Below the pieces are notes generated by a model. That model saw only the letters and a program-made list of their open reading frames with translations. It made no database searches and was not told where the DNA came from. The translations under genes and the position numbers were made by a program. 9,489 bases of DNA from Alphaproteobacteria bacterium (GTDB taxonomy: Bacteria; Pseudomonadota; Alphaproteobacteria; CBDBCS01; JAHZLG01): the NCBI GenBank assembly GCA_022599995.1, contig JAHZLG010000236.1, forward strand, positions 1-9,489. Reading direction: 5' to 3'. Shown piece by piece: positions 1-5,869 of the stretch (position 1 is the stretch's first letter; each line of letters starts with the position of its first letter).

Positions 1-131
1 CATGTCTCAGTCGCGTTGTCATGTCTCAGTCGCGGTGTCATGTCTCAGTCGCGTTGTCATGTCTCAGTCGCGGTGTCGTGCCTCAGTCGCGGTGACATTT
101 CTCAGTCATCGTGGGGTGTCTCAACCACTGG
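1..131. repeat. 19-bp tandem array, cut by window edge
   Basis: Four near-identical 19-bp units start at 1, 20, 39 and 58 (consensus CATGTCTCAGTCGCGGTGT; units alternate at one G/T position). Progressively decayed units start at 77, 96 and 115. On the minus strand each unit carries CTGAGACATG. The array lies 3' of the small lipoprotein gene, whose stop is at 168-170, and the copies become more uniform with distance from that gene, as expected if the array expands at its far end. The 19-bp period does not keep frame, and I see no credible gene in it. The true extent is unknown because the window starts inside it. Confidence 0.95.
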
Positions 132-167
132 CCAGCCACTGCATTGGGATGGGCCTCGGAGGGAGAA

Positions 168-668
168 TCACTTTGTCTGCGTCACGCCAAACAACGCCGC
201 CGGAAATGACACAAATCCAAAAGGAATCGTGCCCGCGCAGGTGGCACGGCGCGCATTCTTCACGTGTGCCTCGGTCAGGTTGTCCTCACCGACCACCAGA
301 CCGCCTAGAAAGCCCCCTACCCCCGCGATCGCCGCGGTGCTTAGCACGCCTGAGATGAGAAAAGGAAGGGATGAGCCAATGAATTCGCCGCCGCCGGCAC
401 CCGCAAGAATCACGAAGGCAAAGGTACTGCACACCGCGCCAGTTTTCGCACTGGTGTTGAACACATCCCGCGCGGATGCGGGGTCGGGGTAATCTTCGAT
501 TTTGGCGCAACCCACTGCTGTGATAAGCAACCCTCCCAAGGCGAGGGCACGTCCGAGAGAGAGCAGTCTTTGCAAAGCACCACGCATGCCCCCAAGGTTG
601 AGAGGGAATGTCTGTCGTGGTTGCCCACTCCGAGCGTGGTTGTTTGGTGGTGCGTTGTTGGGTTTCAT
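168..668 (-). CDS. small glycine-rich lipoprotein, unknown function
   Basis: The 166-residue reading has a basic N-terminal segment, a hydrophobic core (about 42-52) and a lipobox AVGC ending at Cys54, so I infer export by Sec and lipid attachment at Cys54. The mature part is about 113 residues, with two hydrophobic glycine-rich stretches (about 80-97 and 102-127). The second contains a glycine-zipper pattern, Gly119-x3-Gly123-x3-Gly127, which could insert in or pack against a membrane. Cysteines 80 and 144 could form a disulfide. The ATG at 668 has a weak GGTGA about 7 bases upstream; an internal ATG at 587 (residue 28) would give a more compact signal peptide and is a real alternative. The gene starts 6 bp after the stop of the upstream regulator, so the two are probably co-transcribed. 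I do not recognise the family. Confidence 0.72.
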   Translation of the reverse strand: MKPNNAPPNNHARSGQPRQTFPLNLGGMRGALQRLLSLGRALALGGLLITAVGCAKIEDYPDPASARDVFNTSAKTGAVCSTFAFVILAGAGGGEFIGSSLPFLISGVLSTAAIAGVGGFLGGLVVGEDNLTEAHVKNARRATCAGTIPFGFVSFPAALFGVTQTK

Positions 669-674
669 GATGCT

Positions 675-1697
675 TCACCAAATGGCGTAGGGGTCATCAG
701 AGAGCGTCTCTTGTTGGGGCGCAGGGGTTGCAGACTCTTGCCGCGAGGGATCGCGCAGTGGCGTTTTCGCATCGGTTCGCGCCGGGCGGGCGGGCGTTGT
801 TGCGTGGGGAGCCGCTTCATCGTCCAGAGCCGGCACGCCTCCCGCGACGGTCGAGCCAGCTTCACCATCGGCTATCGCATCCAGTGCGGGCACCTTGGGG
901 GCTTGTTCGGCCGACGCGCCATCCATGGCATGCCCTGAGGCAGGTGCGGTCACTTGCTTTTTCGCCGGCAACTCATGCGGCACGCGCCCAGGATGCCGGA
1001 TGCCCCCCGCATCGAGCATGACCATCAGGGCACGCATGGGATGGCGAATATCGCGAATCCATGGCTCGATATGCGTTTTCATCGGGCCGAGCAGAACGCA
1101 CAAATGCACCACGTGGCGCAACGGAAGATAGGATTCCGTTTCCAGATGCTGCAGTGCCTCGCCCAGACCCATGGTTGTCGTGTCGGGCTGCACCTCAGGC
1201 AGGAAAAACAATTTCTCCGAGTGCGATTTGTACAACACCAACATCAGACGGGCGAAAGCCGCAGCCTGCACGTTGGTCGCAAGGGAGAAGGAAACCCAAT
1301 CGAACAACGTCTTGCGCGCGGAATTCACGATGACCATGCCCATGCGGTGGTCGTCCCCGCGGTTTGGAAAGGCATAAAGGAGCACCCGCGTCACATCGAG
1401 CAGGGCATCACTTGCCAGAATCCGCAACGGGGATTCGTTCTGAATTTGCTGCGGACGCGACGCGCGGCGGAAATGGACGATCAGCTCGGCAGCTTCTTCG
1501 TCTTCTTGGAAGGCGATGCCGTTTTCGGTGAGAACCCGATTAATGGCTTCGAGGGTGCGGTCGCGGGGCGTGTTGATCCCTCGCTCGATATTGTTCAGGG
1601 TAGCGGTGGCCACACCCGCCGCCGCCGCGAGCTTCTTTTGGGACACGTCAAGCAGGGCTCGGGCACAGCGTATCTGATCTTCGGTGAGGCTTGTCAT
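675..1697 (-). CDS. HTH (XRE/Cro-like) transcriptional regulator with long disordered tail
   Basis: The 340-residue reading opens with a classic XRE-type helix-turn-helix (about 5-60): an LTxDQIRCARALL first helix, a VSQKKLAAAAGV scaffold helix, a TATLNNIERG recognition region, then TPRDRTLEAINRVL. This resembles the single-HTH regulators common in alphaproteobacteria, so I infer a DNA-binding repressor or activator. Residues about 90-230 form a mixed, possibly ligand- or partner-binding region that I cannot assign. From about 240 to 340 the protein is Ala/Pro/Asp-rich and probably disordered, with the pentapeptide VPALD twice, ending in an acidic-aromatic DDPYAIW. I chose the ATG at 1697 because such proteins usually begin just before the LTxxQ motif. 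An upstream in-frame ATG at 1772, with AAGG about 7 bases before it, would add 25 residues. It is divergent from the BKACE gene and followed 6 bp later by the small lipoprotein gene. Confidence 0.85.
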   Translation of the reverse strand: MTSLTEDQIRCARALLDVSQKKLAAAAGVATATLNNIERGINTPRDRTLEAINRVLTENGIAFQEDEEAAELIVHFRRASRPQQIQNESPLRILASDALLDVTRVLLYAFPNRGDDHRMGMVIVNSARKTLFDWVSFSLATNVQAAAFARLMLVLYKSHSEKLFFLPEVQPDTTTMGLGEALQHLETESYLPLRHVVHLCVLLGPMKTHIEPWIRDIRHPMRALMVMLDAGGIRHPGRVPHELPAKKQVTAPASGHAMDGASAEQAPKVPALDAIADGEAGSTVAGGVPALDDEAAPHATTPARPARTDAKTPLRDPSRQESATPAPQQETLSDDPYAIW

Positions 1698-1727
1698 GGC
1701 AAGGGGACGATACCATGATTGTCTTAG

Positions 1728-1756
1728 CTTATCAAACAACACAAGAGGGCGAACAA
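1728..1756 (-). promoter_or_regulatory. possible promoter of the HTH regulator operon
   Basis: On the minus strand TTGTTC (1751-1756) and GATAAG (1728-1733) are separated by exactly 17 bp and sit about 30 bp upstream of the ATG at 1697. Match to the sigma-70 consensus is only 3/6 and 4/6. CTTAGCTT on the plus strand overlaps the -10 (1723-1730) and recurs at 1781-1788, where GTGC/GCAC flanks it. These could be operator half-sites for autoregulation. If this promoter is real, it excludes the ATG at 1772. Confidence 0.25.
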
Positions 1757-1839
1757 TTCCCGTGGGTGTCATCTCTGTGCCTTAGCTTTGCACCTCGTCT
1801 TCGGCCTTGTGGGTGTTGCCTGTGCCAAACAGGATGAGG

Positions 1840-1874
1840 CGGCATGGCGTGGTAACGGATTGATTCCCATGCCG
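1840..1874. promoter_or_regulatory. inverted repeat, candidate operator in divergent intergenic region
   Basis: CGGCATGG (1840-1847) and CCATGCCG (1867-1874) form a perfect 8-bp inverted repeat with a 19-bp spacer. It lies between the divergent HTH regulator and BKACE genes, where a dimeric HTH protein could bind. The gap 1698-2006 contains no gene that I can support. That this repeat is an operator is inference from position only. Confidence 0.35.
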
Positions 1875-1940
1875 GCAATAGACTACACATGCAAGCGACC
1901 CGCACCGAGAGCAATCCCCCGCGATCACCACACGACCATC

Positions 1941-1955
1941 GCCCGTTAATCGGGC
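1941..1955. promoter_or_regulatory. small inverted repeat upstream of BKACE gene
   Basis: GCCCG-TTAAT-CGGGC is a perfect 5-bp inverted repeat ending 51 bp before the BKACE start codon. It could be a short 5'-leader hairpin or a protein-binding site. No U-tract follows, so it is not an intrinsic terminator. Confidence 0.25.
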
Positions 1956-2006
1956 AGCAGTCTCCTCGCGCGACAAACAACGCCAAGCTACCCACAAGGA
2001 AATTCA

Positions 2007-2900
2007 ATGTCATTGAGCCCGCTGGATTCATGCTTCATTACCTGTGCGGTGACCGGCGCAGGTGCCACAACGCACAAAAACCCGCACGTGCCGATCACCC
2101 CACAGCAGATCGCCACGTCTGCCCTTGAAGCCGGCAAGGCGGGGGCGGCCATTGTGCATCTGCACGTGCGCGACCCGCACACTGGGGCACCCTCACGCTC
2201 GACTGCCTTGTACGAAGAAGCGGTGCACCTCATCCGCCGGGGCAACCCCGAGCTTATCATCAACCTCACCGCAGGCCATGGCGGTGACTTGACGCTAGGC
2301 GCGCCCGATCAGCCACTGCCACCACTTGAAGCGGGGACGGATATGGCGTCTGCCAGTGACCGCACCGCCCATTTGCGGCAGATCAAGCCCGACATAGCGA
2401 CCCTCGATTGCGGCACCATGAATTTTGGCGAGGGAGACTATATCATGACGAACACCCCTGCCATGCTCTATGCCATGGCGCGCGAAATGCAGGCCATCGG
2501 CGTGAAGCCCGAGATCGAGGCATTCGATTTCGGCCACCTTGAATTTGCCAAGAAGCTCGTGGCGGACGGCCTTATCGACGCCCCCGTTTTGGTGCAACTG
2601 TGCATGGGGGTGCCGTGGGGAGCCCCGAATGACATGCAGACCCTCGCCGCCATGGCGGGGTTGGTGCCCGAGGGGTGGATATACTCTGCCTTTACCATCG
2701 GACGCCACGCGGCGCGATATGCAGCCCTTGCGCCTTTTGCCGGGGCGAATGTGCGGGTCGGATTGGAAGACAACCTTTACCTGCGTCGCGGGCAAGTGGC
2801 GACCAATGCCGACTTGGTGGAGCAGGCTGTCCTTCTTCTGACAACGCAGGGCGTGGCGGTGAAGGATTGTGCCACGACGCGGGCGATGCTTGGGTTGTAG
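2007..2900 (+). CDS. BKACE-family (DUF849) beta-keto acid cleavage enzyme
   Basis: The 297-residue protein is a normal-length member of the BKACE family, metal-dependent TIM-barrel enzymes that cleave a beta-keto acid with acetyl-CoA to give acetoacetate and a new acyl-CoA (Kce, 3-keto-5-aminohexanoate cleavage enzyme, is the type case). Visible family features are the ITCAVTGAGATTHKNPHVP start, the metal-binding HLHVRD motif (His51, His53), the INLTAGHGG strand (85-93), KPEIEAFD (167-174), GVPWGAPNDM (201-210) and the C-terminal VGLEDN, whose Glu254 is the expected third metal ligand. The start is well supported: AAGGA at 1996-2000 lies 6 bases before the ATG. The substrate cannot be named; no carnitine, lysine or other diagnostic neighbour is present. 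The gene is divergent from an HTH regulator and is followed by hisG on the same strand after a repeat-filled gap. Confidence 0.93.
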   Translation: MSLSPLDSCFITCAVTGAGATTHKNPHVPITPQQIATSALEAGKAGAAIVHLHVRDPHTGAPSRSTALYEEAVHLIRRGNPELIINLTAGHGGDLTLGAPDQPLPPLEAGTDMASASDRTAHLRQIKPDIATLDCGTMNFGEGDYIMTNTPAMLYAMAREMQAIGVKPEIEAFDFGHLEFAKKLVADGLIDAPVLVQLCMGVPWGAPNDMQTLAAMAGLVPEGWIYSAFTIGRHAARYAALAPFAGANVRVGLEDNLYLRRGQVATNADLVEQAVLLLTTQGVAVKDCATTRAMLGL

Positions 2901-2911
2901 AGCCGTTGCTG

Positions 2912-2988
2912 GGGCCTATGAGACATGCCACGAAGGTCAGGGCCTACGAGACATGCGGTTGCCACGAGGGTAGGGCATATGAGACATG
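2912..2988 (+). repeat. imperfect tandem repeats carrying GAGACATG after the BKACE stop
   Basis: Three copies of the core GGGC(C/A)TA(T/C)GAGACATG begin at 2912, 2940 and 2973. Copies one and two also share a CCACGA(A/G)GG-like tail, with a 5-bp insertion (CGGTT) in copy two, so spacings are 28 and 33 bp. The array starts 12 bp after the TAG stop of the BKACE gene, on its sense strand. The rest of the gap to hisG (2989-3123) has three C-rich AGCCCC-type units (3004-3024) and no feature I can name. Confidence 0.9.
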
Positions 2989-3123
2989 CGGTGCAGGAGC
3001 CCTAGCCCCCCAGCCCCAGCCCCAATAAGGATTTTTCCTGCAAGCCGAACCACCGAGGCCGCCGATCAGTGCGCGCCGATCTCGCCCCAAGACCATCCCA
3101 CCTCTTATTTGTTTTTCCCCGTC

Positions 3124-3777
3124 GTGACCGAACGCCCATTCACCATCGCTGTCCCCAAAGGGCGCGTGCTGCGCGAGCTGATTCCCTATTTCGCCGACCT
3201 GCGCATTAAGCCGGAACGCGCCTTCTTTGACCCCGAGGCTCGGCAACTGAAATTCCGCTCGCTGGATGACGAGCACCCCGCAACCATCATTCGCGTTCGC
3301 TCGTTCGATGTGGCAACTTTCGTGGCATTTGGCGCAGCCGATCTCGGCATTGTTGGCGATGATGTGCTGCTCGAGCACCAATACGACGAAATCTATGCCC
3401 CGCTGAATCTGGGAATAGGCGCGTGTCGGATGGTCGTGGCATCGCAAGCCCCGCTCCCGAGCAACCGGATCAGGATTGCCACCAAATACCCCCGCATCGC
3501 TGAGACCTACTTCACCCAGCAAGGGATTGATGTCGAGTGCCTGAAATTGCAGGGCGCGGTTGAGCTCGCCCCTTTGGTGGGGATGTGCCACGGGCTGGTC
3601 GATATTTCCGACACCGGACGCTCGCTTGCCGAGCACAACCTCGTGACTCGGGCGACCATTGCCACCATTACCACCCACCTGATAGTGAACCGCACGCGCT
3701 TCAAAACTGACCGTCAGGCAACCGATGCGTGGATTGAAAGATTTCGGGTCGCTTTTGCTCCGCCCCCGGCGAATTAG
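3124..3777 (+). CDS. hisG: ATP phosphoribosyltransferase, short form (HisG-S)
   Basis: HisG condenses ATP with PRPP to phosphoribosyl-ATP, the first committed step of histidine synthesis, in the cytosol. At 217 residues this is the short form, which lacks the C-terminal histidine-binding domain of long HisG and by family knowledge needs HisZ as a regulatory partner. No hisZ is in this window. Visible features are the opening FTIAVPKGRVL, AADLGIVGDDVL (71-82), the LGIGACRMVVA strand (96-106) and the PRPP-binding loop VDISDTGRSLAEHNL (159-173). The GTG at 3124 is chosen because it lies just before the conserved N-terminus; there is no convincing Shine-Dalgarno. An ATG at 2986 would add 46 unlike-family residues and overlaps the repeat array, so it is unlikely. 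hisD follows on the same strand after about 130 bp of hairpins and repeats. Confidence 0.95.
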   Translation: MTERPFTIAVPKGRVLRELIPYFADLRIKPERAFFDPEARQLKFRSLDDEHPATIIRVRSFDVATFVAFGAADLGIVGDDVLLEHQYDEIYAPLNLGIGACRMVVASQAPLPSNRIRIATKYPRIAETYFTQQGIDVECLKLQGAVELAPLVGMCHGLVDISDTGRSLAEHNLVTRATIATITTHLIVNRTRFKTDRQATDAWIERFRVAFAPPPAN

Positions 3778-3781
3778 TCCC

Positions 3782-3796
3782 GCGGACTCAGTCCGC
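3782..3796 (+). other. compact hairpin 5 bp after the hisG stop
   Basis: GCGGAC-TCA-GTCCGC is a perfect 6-bp stem with a 3-base loop. It lacks a following T-run, so it is not a standard intrinsic terminator. It could protect the hisG 3' end or modulate hisG/hisD expression; that is inference. Confidence 0.5.
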
Positions 3797-3815
3797 AGGC
3801 TGCTCCCAAAGAGCG

Positions 3816-3861
3816 GAACCCGTGGGCTGAGCACAACCGAACCCGTGGGCTGAGCCCACCG
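3816..3861 (+). repeat. two-copy 23-bp tandem repeat between hisG and hisD
   Basis: Two adjacent 23-bp units start at 3816 and 3839 and share GAACCCGTGGGCTGAGC; 20 of 23 positions match. In the second copy the changes complete a perfect hairpin, GTGGGC-TGA-GCCCAC (3845-3859), ending 5 bp before the possible GTG start of hisD at 3865. Confidence 0.85.
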
Positions 3862-3909
3862 ATTGTGCTTGCCCTCCCTCATTTGCTGAATCTCATTGCT
3901 GAACCGCTG

Positions 3910-5424
3910 ATGCCAACAAAACACCCCGCCGTGATGACGATGCCGCACTCGGCCGCCTCTAACGAGGCACGCTCGGCCGCCTTCGACAAGACATCCTCGG
4001 ACGCCTTCGACAAGACACCCTCAGACGCCTTCGACAAGGCATCCTCGGACGCCTTCGACAAGGCGTTCCGCCAACACCTCACGCGCAAAACCCAGGCTGA
4101 ATCGGATATTCAACCCACAGTACAAGCGATCCTGCGCGCTGTCCAAAAGGAGGGCGACCATGCCCTGCGCCGACTCACCCAAAAATACGATGGGCACACC
4201 ATGTTGCGCATTCCGCTTGCCCTGCGCGACAAGGTGGCTAAGCGGCTGGACAACGACACGCAGCACGCGCTGACCCTCGCCGCCCGCAGGATTGAGCGGT
4301 TTCATCGCCTCGGCTTGCCGGAGGACATCGCCCTGACCTCTGACGGCTTTTCCCACGACCACGACCCCGCCCAGAATAACCCCGCGGGGGTTCTGCAGTG
4401 GGGGGCAAGGTGGACGCCGGTGGACGCCGCGGGGGTCTACGTCCCCGGAGGAAGGGCTGCCTATCCGAGCAGCTTGTTGATGGCGGCAATCCCCGCCTTC
4501 GTGGCAGGAGTCGCGCGCGTGATCGTGTCCGTGCCCGTGCCCGTGCCAGCCCTGCAGCCCGCACCCACGGCACCGGATTTGCCGAAATCATCGGGTGAGG
4601 TCGAAGAGGCGGTTGCCGCAGCCCTATCCCCGGCAGTGATGGCAGTGGCGTCCATGCTTGGCATCGATGAGCTCTATGCCATTGGCGGTGCGCAGGCAAT
4701 AGCAGCCATGGCATACGGCACCGAGACGGTGCCCAAAGTCGATATGATCACAGGCCCCGGCAACAGCTACGTCGCCATGGCCAAGCAGCTGGTCTTTGGT
4801 GAGGTCGGCATCGATGCGATTGCAGGCCCCTCCGAGGTGCTGATCGTTGCCGATGCCACCGCCAATCCCGAGTGGCTCGCATGGGATTTGCTGGCACAGG
4901 CCGAGCACGACCCTACCGCCCAATCCATCTTGGTCACAACCCACCCCCCGCATATCGAGCACGTGAAGCAGGCGATCGAAAATATTCTTTCCACGCTCCC
5001 CCGGGCGGAGATCGCCGCAGCAAGCTGGGAGAACCATGGCCTGATAGTGGCCTGCTCGTCGCTCGATGATGCGATATGCTTGGCGAACCGTGCGGCACCC
5101 GAGCACCTAGAGCTCGCCGTCGATGACCCGCACGCCCTCCTCCCCGCCATTCGCCATGCGGGCTCGATCTTCCTCGGGCATCATACCCCTGAGGCACTCG
5201 GCGACTATATTGCAGGGCCTAACCACGTGTTACCTACCTCGGGGGCGGCACGATTTGGCTCGGGATTATCCGCGCGGGATTACTTGAAACGCACCACTCT
5301 TTTGGCGTGCCCCCCCTCCGGAGTTGCCGTGCTCGGTGAGGCGTGTGCAACCCTCGCCGATGCCGAAGGATTGCATGCCCATGCGGCGTCGATGCGGGCA
5401 CGACTGGCACGCGCGGATCGATGA
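3910..5424 (+). CDS. hisD: histidinol dehydrogenase with expanded N-terminus and loop insertion
   Basis: HisD is a zinc enzyme that oxidises L-histidinol to histidine in two NAD-dependent steps. Numbered from the GTG at 3865 (519 residues), the signatures are VPGGRAAYPSSLLM (193-206), GGAQAIAA (274-281), TGPGNSYV (296-303), zinc and substrate residues Gln345 and His348 in LLAQAEHD, the catalytic Glu413-His414 pair in APEHLEL, Asp447 in LGDYIAG and His506 in EGLHAH. All expected catalytic residues are present. The protein is longer than the usual ~430 residues for two visible reasons: a repeat-rich N-terminus (about 40-66) and a Pro/Ala-rich insertion (about 224-248) in the loop after FVAGVARVIVSV. 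The start is uncertain: GTG 3865, ATG 3910 and ATG 3934/3940 are possible and none has a good Shine-Dalgarno. It probably shares a transcript with hisG. Confidence 0.95.
   Translation: MPTKHPAVMTMPHSAASNEARSAAFDKTSSDAFDKTPSDAFDKASSDAFDKAFRQHLTRKTQAESDIQPTVQAILRAVQKEGDHALRRLTQKYDGHTMLRIPLALRDKVAKRLDNDTQHALTLAARRIERFHRLGLPEDIALTSDGFSHDHDPAQNNPAGVLQWGARWTPVDAAGVYVPGGRAAYPSSLLMAAIPAFVAGVARVIVSVPVPVPALQPAPTAPDLPKSSGEVEEAVAAALSPAVMAVASMLGIDELYAIGGAQAIAAMAYGTETVPKVDMITGPGNSYVAMAKQLVFGEVGIDAIAGPSEVLIVADATANPEWLAWDLLAQAEHDPTAQSILVTTHPPHIEHVKQAIENILSTLPRAEIAAASWENHGLIVACSSLDDAICLANRAAPEHLELAVDDPHALLPAIRHAGSIFLGHHTPEALGDYIAGPNHVLPTSGAARFGSGLSARDYLKRTTLLACPPSGVAVLGEACATLADAEGLHAHAASMRARLARADR
3979..4062 (+). 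repeat. in-frame 24-bp tandem repeat in hisD N-terminus
   Basis: GCCTTCGACAAG recurs at 3979, 4003, 4027 and 4051, a strict 24-bp period giving an eight-residue unit of the form AFDKxSSD (one copy has TPSD). Other HisD proteins usually have one D-x2-F-D-x2-F-type helix at this site, so the array looks like an expansion of that native helix upstream of the conserved domain. Confidence 0.95.
4525..4548 (+). repeat. in-frame 6-bp microsatellite in hisD loop
   Basis: Four 6-bp units (GTGTCC, GTGCCC, GTGCCC, GTGCCA) encode VSVPVPVP. They lead directly into the Pro/Ala-rich insertion that is absent from typical HisD, which suggests slippage-driven growth of a surface loop. Confidence 0.85.
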
Positions 5425-5477
5425 TGGTCGCAAGGCCTAGAGGAGGGGCGCGCGCGGATCGATGATGGTCGTAAGGC
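5410..5477 (+). repeat. duplicated hisD 3' end including its stop codon
   Basis: A 27-bp segment at 5410-5436 reappears at 5451-5477 with one mismatch (41-bp period). The first copy contains the last four hisD sense codons and the TGA stop; the second lies outside the gene. Just downstream is a perfect 10-bp palindrome, GAATCGATTC (5507-5516). The gap from 5425 to the next gene exceeds 300 bp and otherwise holds a poly-C tract, an 11-bp array and an AT-rich probable promoter zone; I see no gene in it. Confidence 0.92.
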
Positions 5478-5520
5478 ACAGATGAGAGGGCACGCGCGCA
5501 TCGATCGAATCGATTCCATG

Positions 5521-5536
5521 CCCCCCCCCCCCCCCC
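5521..5536 (+). repeat. 16-base poly-C tract
   Basis: Sixteen consecutive C residues lie between hisD and the Ig-like lipoprotein gene. Tracts of this length are prone to slippage during replication. It is about 150 bp upstream of the likely promoter zone and outside any gene, so a switching role is possible but not shown. The exact count in an assembly may also be unreliable. Confidence 0.95.
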
Positions 5537-5537
5537 A

Positions 5538-5590
5538 GCTAGCTGGGTGCTAGCTGGGTGCTAACTCGGTGCTAGCTGGGTGCTGATTGG
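5538..5590 (+). repeat. 11-bp tandem repeat next to poly-C tract
   Basis: GCTAGCTGGGT is present exactly at 5538, 5549 and 5571, with a two-mismatch copy at 5560 and a partial copy at 5582. The 11-bp unit does not keep reading frame and no gene covers it. AGCTAGCT inside the first unit is itself palindromic. Confidence 0.93.
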
Positions 5591-5649
5591 AATTCCGTCT
5601 CTCACATTAATGGACGATCGGCAACGTGCTGCTTGCCTGCCGCAGGTGC

Positions 5650-5720
5650 AACTTCCTTATTTGATTTTTTGATCAAAGACGTTTATTTCTTGACGCGGTG
5701 AATTGCATAATTTATCCGCT
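5650..5720 (+). promoter_or_regulatory. AT-rich probable promoter region of the Ig-like lipoprotein gene
   Basis: This is the only clearly AT-rich stretch in the window and lies 150-220 bp upstream of the lipoprotein ATG. It holds TTGACG at 5690-5695 as a possible -35, with TTTATC/TTATCC at about 5711-5717 as a poor -10, and an inverted repeat TTGAT-N6-ATCAA at 5661-5676. No single -35/-10 pair is convincing, so I mark the region rather than a site. Confidence 0.35.
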
Positions 5721-5869
5721 CTTTCGCGCAAGGATGGCTTGATTGTCTGTTGTCCTGTGAAAAGAGACAAGTGCTTCACAGTGTGAACCTGTTGCTTGGT
5801 TTATTGCGTGGGAAGGGGATGGATAGCCTCGCCCGCCAATACCCCGCGAGCCCCGAATCAAAGACGAGC

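Noticed and set aside
1..131. CRISPR array
   Set aside because: The units are 19 bp and directly adjacent, with no unique spacers and no cas genes.
2..492. Two overlapping plus-strand frames starting in the 19-bp array
   Set aside because: The apparent peptide repeats follow from reading a 19-bp unit in three frames; the rest is antisense to the small lipoprotein gene.
954..1718. 254-codon open frame on the plus strand opposite the HTH regulator
   Set aside because: It is antisense to a protein with a clear HTH domain, shows no recognisable domain, and is typical of GC-rich shadow frames.
2986..3123. N-terminal extension of HisG from the ATG at 2986
   Set aside because: It would begin inside the GAGACATG repeat and add 46 Pro/Ser-rich residues unlike any HisG; the GTG at 3124 fits the family start.
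5661..5676. TTGAT...ATCAA as an FNR/FixK-type box
   Set aside because: The spacer is 6 bases instead of the 4 required by the consensus, so I list it only as an inverted repeat in the promoter zone.
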